Positions 11,228-20,864 of a stretch of 64,000 nt of DNA are shown one piece after another. The DNA is from Diphasiastrum complanatum. Lineage: Eukaryota > Streptophyta > Lycopodiopsida > Lycopodiales > Lycopodiaceae. The translations under genes were made by a program, and so were the position numbers. A model generated the notes under the pieces. The model saw nothing but the letters and a program-made list of their open reading frames with translations. It ran no database searches and was not told where the DNA came from. The stretch covers positions 65,046,540-65,110,539 of the forward strand of contig CM055097.1 in the NCBI GenBank assembly GCA_029204225.1. The letters are read 5' to 3'. The first letter of the stretch is position 1; every line of letters starts with the position of its first letter.

Positions 11228-14200
11228 TCAATGCTCTGCCTCAAACTCAGATGAATGCTCCGGAGACAACTCAGGGCCCCGAGCTGACTCTCGCAACTGA
11301 TATCTATGTCTGTCTGGTACTGGCATGGGCTGTGTATCCGAGGGGGAAGAGTCGTCATCCTCATCCTCCCAATCTGCCTCCGCATCAGCCCCCAAGCAGG
11401 CTAAACCAACAACACCTGCTGCAGTTGGCTGTAATACAGCACCTCTACCAGCAACTGGAGCCCTGCGAGGTCGTCCTCTCTTCCCTGGCAGTTTCTGTGC
11501 CCTGCCTTTCTTGTTCGGTGCACCCTTGGGCCTTCCTGGCCTCTTGCGGACGAGGGGAGCCATCAATGCCTCATCACCCCCATGCAGATCACCTGGCTGA
11601 CTAGGCTGAGCCCAAGCTGCGGCCGGCTGGGATAGAATAGCCAAAGATGGGTGTCCCTATGCAGCTGATAGTGGAGGATAGGTCCGAGGAGTGTGTGCCC
11701 GTGGGCCTGCTGCTGGTGGAGGAACTAGATGTGGAGGGGCCGTCCCTGTAGGAGGCAAGTACAGCGGCGATAAGTACTGAAAGGGGCGCTGTGGTGGACG
11801 GTACTGGTACATCCTGGGTGCTGCCAAAGGAGGATGTGCTATGGGTGCTGCCAAAGGAGGAGCCGGTGCCGTGGGTGCTGCCAATGGAGGAGGATGTGCC
11901 GTGGGTGCTGCCACTGGAGGAGCGTCTGTAGATGTGGGTGCTGCAAGAGAAGATCTGGGCACAGATGGTGGCCTGCCATGGAGACCTGCTGCTGCAAAAG
12001 TGGATGGCGATGAAGGGGCTGCAGGCATCAACGGTATCAGTGGCACTGGAGGTGCTGTGCGGCGCACATACACCCTATAAGGAACTGGAGGAACTGCAGG
12101 CACCTCATGTAGCTGCTCTGGCTGAGACTCTGTGTAGGGCATGCTGGCTAGAGAGGATGGGGGTGCCCTGACGCTCGGCATCTGCTGGGCCTCTGAATCC
12201 AAGTCTGCAATCAAGTCGTCCAGCTGGGCATCCGAATACAAATGGTCTGGGCTCTGGAACTCATCATGAGCACCATCCTCGGGAACATCCCGTGCCTCAT
12301 CCTGTGCACCATGCGGACCCTGCATGGCCTCCCAATCAGTACAATCAAAGTCATCTGGTGACTCCTCTGGTGTGCTGTCATAGAAATGCCTATGGCTCTG
12401 TGATGCACGCATCCAAGCAGCTGCGGAAGGTAAACCCAAATCACTCTGCCCCCTATCAAGAGCCTCCTCCATCATATCAACATAAGAAGATATGCCACTG
12501 GCCCCCCCTGTGTGCCCTGCCCGTCTCCCGGTATAATCTGTGGCATGTGTCCCACCTCTACCACGTGATGCACCTGTGACCCCTGCTCTAGGCGTGTGCC
12601 CAACACCTGTATCATATGCCTCATCCCGCTCTGATCTGGCGAACAGAACCCGAGTGGGCTCATCCTCATCCTGATCATCCTCTGACACTGGCTCATCTGC
12701 CTCGTACAATGGAGGCTCTCTGTGCTCAAGCCCAAGCTCTCTCTCTCTCATCTCGACAAGCTCCCTCTCTCTCTCTGCCATCAACTGTGTGCCCAGGTCA
12801 TCTGTAGGCATGGGATGGGTGCTGTCCGTAGGCAAGTCAACCTGGCGCTCCAAATCAGATATCTTCATCTGCAAGGTTTAAAATTGGCATGTCAGAGAAA
12901 CAACTCTATCAAGAAATGAAACCAACATACTAGGAGTCAATCAACATGCTATGAAAGGTTAGCTTATCACCTGCAATGCGCTCGTAATGGTCGGAAGTCT
13001 CCTGGCGAGACGTGCGTTGGTGCTACAGAACACCAACCGCTCCAACTGACTCACTGACAACCGGTTTCTTCTCCTCATGTGAATGAGTGCCCATGTGCTC
13101 CAATTACGCTCACACACGGAGGCAGCACAGTCCTGTGGTACGTGCATTGAAATACTTCAGCACATTGTCTTCAACGAAACACAACAATGGAGGATAAAAT
13201 GAGATGCATACCTGAGAAAGGACACGCAGTGCAAGACGCTGTATAGATGGGTATGTGCTACTGAACATGGTCCACCAGGTAATGGGTAGTTGCCTCCTCT
13301 TTGGATCCTGAGCAGCCGGGTGGCCAAATGTGCCCATGCCAAAACGAAATGCAGCGAGCTCCTCCATGAGCCTGATAGGATCCAAACCAATGTGTGGACC
13401 CACTCTGTGAATGTACTGAAGCCAATCGGCCTCGAGCTCCCTGTCTGCGATCTGTGTCGGAGAGAGGAAGAGGGGATGCAGTATGTGTGCTACGCTGTGG
13501 ATACTCCTGTGGAAGTAGTTCCACCGCGTCTCCCAGATGAACTTCAGCTCGGTCATCCTGCAGGTGAGAGACATGTGGTGTAGGGCATTACGAAAAAACT
13601 TAACATTGACAGAAAAACAAACTAGCAATTACTAAAAAGATAAAGGCCAATTACATTACTATACCGCTTACCTCTCTGGCTGCAAGATGGGCAGCTGCAG
13701 GAACTGTCCAATCCGGTCCATGAGCTCATATACCAGTCCAAGTGTCGACCCCTCGTTGTCAGCCATGCGGAGCACAATGTAAAGTGGTCGAAGCAGTCCT
13801 GACAATGTCTGTGCATCCCTCCAGAACTGGTCTCCCCTCACCGTGGAAGAAAAGTGCTCCCCATCCTCAGTGCGCGGAAATGTACTGGCACACCAAAGAT
13901 CACTGGCAACCATCTGTAGAAGCTGCGCCCTACACCTGATCAGACGGTCGATGACCACCAAGTCGAATGCAAAGCGTGTGGGGGCTGGCTTACGGAGGTC
14001 TAGATGGCTGAACACACACCCGGAACATGGCAAGAACACGCCTCTTCCTCGTGACAAAAGTCACCAGGAAGAGGGCCTCACGGACGATGGCTCTAACCCA
14101 GGGAAGTGCACCTATGTCCCCCATCAGAAGGTCTATGCCGTGCGCGGCACAGGGGGTATGAACAATGTGAGGGAACTCGGCCTCTAGCAGTACACCCATC

Positions 14201-15565
14201 TGAATGCAGTTCGTGGCATTGTCCGTCACCACTGTGACGACATGCTGTGGGCCTATGGACAGGATGAAAGACCTGATGACATCAAACATGAACTCTGCAG
14301 ATATGACTCTCCCCCCCCCTGCTGCAATCCACTGCCCTCAAAAACTGTGTGCCCATGCAGCTGGAGACCAGTATGTTGAGGATCGGCCTCCTCCTGACAT
14401 CAATCCAGCCATCGGACATGATGCTGCAACCGTAAGTGGCCCAGTGGCGACGTAGAGGCTCCATCTCTCTAGACAATGACTCGACCCTATCCCTCAGCAT
14501 GTGTGTGCGGACAACCTCTGAACTAGGGACTCTTCAGCTAGGGCTGACAGACTGTGCAAGGCATAAGGCCCTTTCGAAGGGCTCGGAGTCGGTGATGGCA
14601 AATGGAAGGTTCAGCTCATAAATCAGGCTGGCCACGGCCTGTGTGGCCTCTCTATCCATGTGCGGCTGATGCGCGCCGCGAATGCTCTGCTGCCTAAGAA
14701 CTCTCCCAGCTGGGCGACGGGTAGCGGACCTCCAGCACGGTGCACCAAACGTGACGGGAATGGATGATGACGCGACAGCCTGGGCACTAGTGGATGCATC
14801 AGCTGTAGACGTGGAATGGGGAGAGTGGGATGCACTGGCCGGGATGGGTGCAGCAGCGTAAGTGGGGTACACTGGTGGAGGGTGGACATTTGGCATGGGA
14901 TACGAAAACTGCTGGGTAGGGTGGTCATCCGGATGTGAAGGGAGGGAGGAAGGGATCTCCTCAACATCCTGGAAGGCCTCGTCACTGGCATCCGGGGCCT
15001 GCTCCTGCTCGGGAGGCGGAGAGTCCATGAGAAAGTCGTAAACTGGGGGAGTGCGAGCAACAGTAGGTGGTGGTGGAACCACAGTGGCAACTGGCGGACG
15101 CGGTGGAACAGGATCCACTGGAATGGGTGCAGATAGGGGTGCGTGAGGCGGAACTGTCTGAGAGGGACGAGGGACAAAGGGACTGGACGAGGATGCACTC
15201 CCTCTCCTCGTGCGTGCCAGCCAAGCAGGCAGCAACTCGGGGTCAACCACGTAAGGAGCGGTGCAAAACCGAAGAACACCCTCCAAAATGGTGTTCTCCC
15301 CCACCACAAGACGTGGCCCGTAGGTATCCAAAAGTCGCTGCCTGACGGGAACGGACATGCTGGCACAGGGGGCAGCATTCAATGTGCCACCATCTCTCGC
15401 ACGTGCGCCGAGTAGGTGACATTTAAGGCGAGTGAGGGTGGCAACGAACTCTGTCAAGCAATATCGATAGCGCACTATCCTTGCACCGGACTTGTTAGAC
15501 TTGTCGGGAACCCGCCTGACAATGTCCACATCGTCCCGCAGATCGGCAAGGTTGGAATGCACCAT
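11228..15565 (-). pseudogene. hAT transposase B: BED, DUF659, hATC and AT-hook tail
   Basis: ATG at 15565 (MVHSNLADLRDD) follows a splice-acceptor-like TTTCCGCAG, so I prefer it to the longer frame from 15781. Order: BED finger remnant (RYRYCLTEF, then RLKCHLLG; the first Cys of the CxxC pair is Tyr), Pro-rich linker, IYELNLPF block, TGA at 14534, then DUF659 (GCSIMSDGWID, VVTDNATNC, HTPCAAHGIDLL, FVTRKRR, ELMDRIG), hATC (ETRWNYFHRSIH, CERNWSTWALIH, NRLSVSQLERLVF) and a long acidic/Pro-rich tail (12874-11228). The tail ends in two AT-hook cores (RPGRPKG and KRGRPRR). Introns are inferred near 13.57-13.67, 13.14-13.21 and 12.88-12.96 kb. Lesions: a run of nine C at 14312-14320 shifts the frame, a further frame change lies near 14.02 kb, and a TAG sits at 11657. 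It is nearly complete but not translatable as it stands. Confidence 0.85.
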
Positions 15566-15893
15566 CTCTGTAGAAAGGACTGCGGAAAGAAGGCAGAGAT
15601 CTCTGTGGGTGCGATAGGAGTCGGAAGGCATGAAAAAACCACAATAAAGGCCGAAATAGCAATAGCAGGGGAGGACGCGATCAGTGCAATGCGAAGACAG
15701 CCGGGAGGGCGCGGACAGTAGGGCGATGGGCATACAACAAAGAGGGCGCGGACAGCAGGGAGGGCGCGAACAGTAGGGCAACGGGCAGGGAGAGAGATGA
15801 AGCGAGGTGGGGGAGATTAGGTTAAAAAAATATATAGTAATATATTAAATATTAAAAAATATTATATATTAAGAAATAATATATATTGTGGTA

Positions 15894-15965
15894 CCGCGGA
15901 TCAGTATGGATCCACGGTACCACACTAGATCCGCGGTACCGGGATCCGCGAATCCTGGTACCGCT
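15894..15965. repeat. GGTACCGCGG/GGATCC word array at right end of B
   Basis: Seventy bases contain GTGGTACCGCGGATC, GGATCCACGGTACCAC, GATCCGCGGTACCGG and GATCCGCG: overlapping palindromes built from GGTACC, CCGCGG and GGATCC. The left end of B carries the same GGTACCGCGG words. Such subterminal repeats are typical binding sites of hAT transposases. Confidence 0.7.
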
Positions 15966-15970
15966 GACGC

Positions 15971-16231
15971 GGAAGCGGATGGCGGACGCGGACGCGGATG
16001 CGTCAGGGGTGCGTCCGTGTCCGGACGCGTCTGATTTTTTTTTTTTTTTTTTTTTAAAAATGTTAAAAAGAAAATGGCATCCAGACCCCGAACGCATCTT
16101 TTTTTTAAAAAAATTAAAAAATAAAACAAAATAAAATTGGACACGTCCGACCCCGCGTCCGGGGGTCGGACGCATCCGAGTCCGGACGTCGGACGCGGAC
16201 GTCAGCAATTCGGCCCGGACCCTCATTCCTG
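15971..16231 (-). mobile_element. Short GGACGCG-family element 1
   Basis: Begins with GGAAGCGGATGGCGGACGCG and ends with CGGCCCGGACCCTCATTCCTG next to (TA)n, which is the reverse of the CAGACATGAGGGTCCGGGCC terminus of element A. It has two GC-rich word arrays around an AT-rich core with poly-T and is non-coding. The first few bases of its end are missing where it meets element B. Confidence 0.65.
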
Positions 16232-16245
16232 ATATATATATATAT

Positions 16246-16518
16246 TTAAGGAAGCGGGACCCGGACGCGAACGCATGTCCGGACGCGTCTAGGCTTTTAT
16301 TTTTTTTATTTTTTAAAATTTTAGATTTTTAAAAAAAATTAAAAATATGGACCAGGGGTGCGTTCGGAACCCCGGACGCGTCTGTATTTTTTTAAATTTT
16401 TTTAAGAGTTATTAAGTTTAAAAAAATAAAAAATTGGACGAGTCCGTCCCCGCGTCCGGGGGTCGGACGCGTCCAAGTCCGGACGCCGGACACGGGCATT
16501 CCGGCCCGGACCCTCGTG

Positions 16519-16522
<4 letters not shown>
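16246..16522 (-). mobile_element. Short GGACGCG-family element 2 in (TA)n
   Basis: Bounded by TAAGGAAGCGGGACCCGGAC at the left and CCCGGACCCTCGTGTCTG at the right, with TA tracts on both sides. The AT-rich core is flanked by CGGACGCGTC words. It is non-autonomous and of the same type as its neighbours. Confidence 0.7.
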
Positions 16523-16550
<28 letters not shown>

Positions 16551-16553
<3 letters not shown>

Positions 16554-16853
16554 AAGGAAGCGAGACCCGAACACGAATGCTCGTCCGGACGCGGACGCGC
16601 CAGGGGTGCGTCCGAGTTCGGACGCGTCCGGTTTTTTTTTTTCTTAAATTTAGACTTAAAAAAATTTAAAAAAATATATGGACCAAGGATGCGTTCGGGT
16701 CCGGACGCACCCGTCTTTTTATTCTTTTTTAATTTTTCTTAGAGTTATTTAGTTAAAAAAAAAAAGTGGACGCGTCCAACCCCGCGTCCGGGGGTCGGAC
16801 GCGTCCGGGTCCGGATGCCGGACGCGGGCATTTCGGCTCGGACTCTCATGTCT
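16551..16853 (-). mobile_element. Short GGACGCG-family element 3 in (TA)n
   Basis: Left end CTAAGGAAGCGAGACCC, right end GGCTCGGACTCTCATGTCT, flanked by TA repeats. The interior is built as in the other copies. No reading frame of its own. Confidence 0.7.
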
Positions 16854-16874
16854 AATATTATATATATATATATA

Positions 16875-17202
16875 GAGACATGAGGGTCCGGGCCGGAATG
16901 CACGCGTCCGGACCCGGACGCGTCCTACACCCAGACATGGGGTCGGACGCGTCCAAAAAAAAAAAATTTAAACTAAAAAACAATAAAAAAAATTAAAAAA
17001 ATTAAAAAAATTAAAAAAAGGACGTGTTCGTACCTCCCGGACGCACCCGTGGCTTCATATTATTTTCTTTTTTAGTCTAAAAAATTTTAAAAAATTGAAA
17101 AAAAAAAAACGGACGCGGACGCAACGCGTTTAACCCCACGTCCAGGTCCGGACGCCGGATGCAGACTCGGATTGCGATCGTCCAGCCCGGATCTCATGTC
17201 TG
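16875..17202 (+). mobile_element. Short GGACGCG-family element 4 with two like ends
   Basis: Both termini are of the CATGAGGGTCCGGGCC type: AGACATGAGGGTCCGGGCC at the left and CAGCCCGGATCTCATGTCTG at the right, in inverted orientation. The other copies have one CATGAG-type and one TAAGGAAGCG-type end. It may therefore be a recombined or single-end-duplicated derivative. Confidence 0.6.
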
Positions 17203-17211
17203 ATATATATA

Positions 17212-17344
17212 TCCGGACGCGGGGTCGGACGCATCCATTTTTTTTTTTAACCTAATTAACACTAAAAAAAAAATTTAAAAGAGTGGATGCGTCCACCCTC
17301 GGAGGCGCCCTTGGTGCGTCCGCGTCCACCATCCGCTTCCTTAG
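17212..17344 (+). mobile_element. Truncated GGACGCG-family element 5
   Basis: Starts abruptly with CCGGACGCGGGGTCGGACGC after a short TA tract and ends with CATCCGCTTCCTTAG before (TA)n. The CAGACATGAG terminus is missing. Confidence 0.55.
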
Positions 17345-17374
<30 letters not shown>

Positions 17375-17375
<1 letters not shown>

Positions 17376-17553
17376 AAAGTTTCGGGTGCCGTGGTACGGC
17401 GCACGTGCCGTAGGTGCCGTACCATTTCAGTACCACAGCACCCACGGCACCTACATAATTTTTTTTTATTTTTTTAATTAAAAAAACCATAAAATGCCCC
17501 TTTTCCGGACGTGGACGCGGACGCGCATCAACGTCCACCATCCACTTCCTTAG
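17375..17553 (+). mobile_element. Chimeric hAT MITE joining two families
   Basis: The left part, CAAAGTTTCGGGTGCCGTGG plus GTACGGC/GTGCCGTAGG words and the AT-rich stretch AACCATAAAATGCCCCTTTT, matches the left end of the element at 27301. From about 17505 it switches to GGACGCG words and closes with CCACTTCCTTAG, the right end of the GGACGCG family. Flanked by TA on both sides. Confidence 0.65.
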
Positions 17554-17578
17554 ATATATATATATATATATATATATA

Positions 17579-18150
17579 CTAGTTGTGAGTGCCCGTCGTT
17601 GACGGGCAATGGCGGCCGATCTAGGTGACGGCCGATGATTTGAAAATTCAGTATGTCGTTGACGGGCGATGATTTTCCGATCCAAGTGGCGGCCGATGAT
17701 CTAGTGGGTATGCCCGTCGTTGACGAGCGGTCGACGTTCTGGGTGACGGCCGATGATTTGGATGGCGATCGATGGTTTAGGAGGAAAGTCGATGGTCATT
17801 GACAGATGGCCGAAGGGGAGGGCCGATGGTCATTGACGGGTGGTCGAAGGGAGTGTCACATTTTTCGAGAGGGCAGTGTCGCATTTTTTGGGGAGGGGAG
17901 TGTCGCATTTTTCAAGAGGGCACCTTCGCATTTTTCTAAGGGAACCTTCGCATTTTTCCAGAAGTTGGGAAAAAGCCAAAGGTCACCAACCTTCGCATTT
18001 TTTGCATTTTCCCGAAGGTGTAAAAATGGTTTTCAAGGTATTTGGAGACAGGAAAAACGCGAAGGTTAGCCAAAAATATTTTCTAAGGCATTTTTGACAC
18101 AGTGTCGCATTTTTCGCTAATATGCGACAGTGTCGGATTTAACGTGACAG
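17579..18150. repeat. Array of interspersed short words (GTGTCGCATTTTT, GGCCGATG)
   Basis: The first half repeats GACGGCCGATGATTTG, CGTTGACGGGCGATG and GATGGTCATTGACGG. The second half repeats GTGTCGCATTTTT and CCTTCGCATTTTTC about eight times and ends with CGACAGTGTCGG and GTGACAGTGTC in both orientations. The organisation resembles the subterminal word arrays of the hAT elements nearby, but I can define no TIR or target duplication. Confidence 0.5.
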
Positions 18151-19011
18151 TGTCATGAAAGCAATTGACAAAAATTCCTAAATCTGGGATTAGTCATGAA
18201 GATGCAGACGGGCCGGGACTTAAGCAAGCCTCCTCCACGCGGCTACCTAGACCCAAATCAGGCTCTTGCTTCCTGCAAAATAAAAGTTGAATTGCTCATG
18301 CGATGTGGCAGGATGAAACTTACACCCACGCCAATGGCAAAAAAGTCATTTGACTTTCGGAGTGAACGATCCATGAGAACCAATTTGGACCTTCAACAAA
18401 GATATATATATTGGCTTTAGTTAGCTTCGCGGCATTAAGAGTTTCATTGGCGTGGGAGTCATCACTGGCAACCAGGCGTGGGTCTTGTTGCTTACATAGC
18501 AAAAGAGTTTTTTAACATTGCTCAAATTATCAAAAATGATCATTGTTTGAATGTATCCAAATTGCATATGCATGGAGTATAACGTCAACAATCAATTGTT
18601 GGGTTAAAGATTGGTGCAAACATTTGCTTCCAACAAACCACGATAAAGCAATAGCTGATCAACATAGTGCTCATTCCAATCGGTGTTGTGGATCCATGAG
18701 GCCAAAATTACATCCTCCATCCATATAAAGAATGCTCATAAAAGTTGGTTCCTTATTTTTTTGCAGTACGCAGTATTTGCTACTTGTTAGGTATTTCTTA
18801 GGGCAATCTTTTAAGTATTGTTTGATAACACATTCTGGACCAGTTCCGGAAACCAGTACCTTCCGGAACGTACTGTACAGTACGTACACTACGTTTCGAC
18901 CTAGTTTAGTCGAAACGGGTTTCTGAGCTTGTAACTTTCACCATAAGATCAAAGGATATTCCTCTTCTACGTTGGTCGTCTATAGTGGGACGATCAAGGT
19001 CTCAATTCTTA
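18151..19011. other. No recognisable gene; small palindromic cluster at 18838-18925
   Basis: Mostly unassigned sequence. Within it, 18838-18925 holds TTCCGGAA, GTACTGTACAGTAC and GTTTCGAC..GTCGAAAC palindromes, again like a small word-array MITE, without clear boundaries. Confidence 0.45.
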
Positions 19012-19019
19012 TTCCAATT
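19012..19019 (+). repeat. Target-site duplication of element C (left copy)
   Basis: TTCCAATT directly before the element; the identical octamer follows it at 25273-25280. Eight bp is the duplication length of the hAT superfamily. Confidence 0.9.
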
Positions 19020-20400
19020 CATAGTTGCACCGAAACGCGATTCTGGGGCTGAGCGTTTCGGAAATCGCGTTTCTGAGAAACGCGATTCTCAGCCCAGAAT
19101 CGTTCTAGAATCGTTCATTAAAAAAAATAATAAATAAAAATTACCTCTTCACGGCCAGAATCACGCCAGCCGTGGAGGTGTTAAATTTTTTTGTTTTGAG
19201 CTGTAGGCGTCGGATCTTGGCATGTGGATAGTCGACAGGCATCTACTCAACGATACGGAGGTGGTGTGCACGGTGCCAGGTGGAGATCGAAACGATCAGT
19301 TTTCGATTTTTGGTAAGTGTAGGCTTGTTTTTTTGCAAGTGTTGACATTGAGCTGTAGGCAACCAAATCAAGCGCAGTTTGGCTCTAGACCACCTTTCTT
19401 CATGCCCACGGTGATTCCTACGGGGTCAGTTTCAACCATTACGGCACACCTTGCGAGATTTGAACTCCACAATCCAAATGCCTGTCTTTTTTTTTGCCAT
19501 TTTCAGAAAATGGCTTCTGGGCGACCAATTCAGGTGGTGTCTGAGCCTAGAATGCATTTCCACATGCCCGCACAGACTCCTGTGACCTCCGTTCTGCCCG
19601 TCTACGTCCCCCCCTTGCCCTAATACCATGTTTTTTAGGGTTTCGGGTTAGAGCATCGTGCGAGCATCCACCAGTAGCGTGGTTTAGGCCTGCACTAGAC
19701 TCATAGACGCCTGCAAGGACTCCCATGCCAGCGTCAGTTCACTGGAATTATTCTATCCCTCGCCCTGTCTCATGTGTTTTTTGGCAGTTGCTATGATCTT
19801 GCTAGAATCAATGTGACGCGTGCTCGGATGTGTTCAGCTCTGTTTTAGGCTGGTAATGTTTTTCAATGCAGTGTGTTTTCTTCTACTGAACGGTTGTTTG
19901 CTTGTTTTTGTTCGCAGGTTTGATCTCGTGTGGACACGATGCCGGTGCAGGGCCGAGGCCTTTGGGGCGAGGTCTGAGGGGGATGTGGCTACACACCATG
20001 GCTCGGGAGTCCGTAGATGGAGATGCTTGCATTGTGGTGGTCTCTTCACAGGATCACTTACCAGGGTTAGGGCTCACTTACTGAGGGTCAGAGGGCCGGG
20101 TGGGCGGGCATTGGGCATATCTGATTGCCCCAGGATTTCCAATGAGGAGAGACAGAGGTTGTCTATTACGTACGGGCACGGTGCTGCATCACAGGTTTCT
20201 GCACAGGGACAGGGACAGGGATAGAGACAGGGTGCTGCATCACAGGTTTCTGGACAGGGACAGGGACAGAGACAAGGACAGGGGGCAGGAGCAGCTGCAG
20301 GTTCACAGGCAGGGGTCACAGGTATGCAGGCACGGCCTACTACAGGTGCAGAGCCTAGTACAGCACGTTCTGGGCAGGGTTTAGGTGCAGTGCATGGTCC

Positions 20401-20864
20401 AGTTATGATCAAAATCTCAGGTGTTGAATCAATGAAGCATAAAAGACAGCAATAGACTAAAGCCCTACAAGCAATAGACAAGACAATAGGTTCTCCCACG
20501 AAGAGCCCAAGCAATACCAATCAATAATCTGAAAAATGAGTGTACAAATGCCCCTATAAATCCCTACCAATGAACCCTAAAATAGGAATTCAAAAGTAAA
20601 GGGAGGCAAAATGTGGAGGCAAAATAGTGCGCCCTCCTACGGGCCCCCACTCCACATATAACCATATAATAAGGGCCCAAGGCCAATCAATGTCATAAAA
20701 AAGGACCCAGTGCGAGTCATAAGCATATAAAAAGGCTCTGGGGCCTGTACATGACTAATATAAAATGCGTAACCAAAAATATACATAACCAACAGTAAAT
20801 GTAAAGAGGCCTGCGGAATATATTCAGAGTAGCCCAGTAGGCCTGAATCCTGTAGTCCGTAACT
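20401..20864 (-). mobile_element. Solo LTR, AGTTA..TAACT family
   Basis: Starts AGTTATGATC and ends GTCCGTAACT, flanked by the 5-bp duplication GGTCC (20396-20400, 20865-20869). In minus orientation it shares GTGGGGGCCC followed by GGGCGCACTATT with the LTRs of the element at 33629-39602. It interrupts the linker exon of transposase C. No internal sequence remains, as after LTR-LTR recombination. Confidence 0.85.

Larger units (their letters stand above)
9722..15965 (-). mobile_element. hAT element B with GGTACCGCGG-type terminal words
   Basis: The left end starts at CATAGTGGCACGTGGTACC in a TA-rich flank. Both termini (9722-9820 and 15894-15965) carry repeated GGTACC and CCGCGG words with mutual complementarity. 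Inside lie the minus-strand transposase (11228-15565), a convergent small reading frame (10402-10728) and an 84-bp tandem repeat (9928-10172). The left end begins CATAG like the TIR of element C. No matching CTATG is found at the right, where B abuts a truncated GGACGCG element, so the right terminus is probably damaged. It sits where element A stops. Confidence 0.75.
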
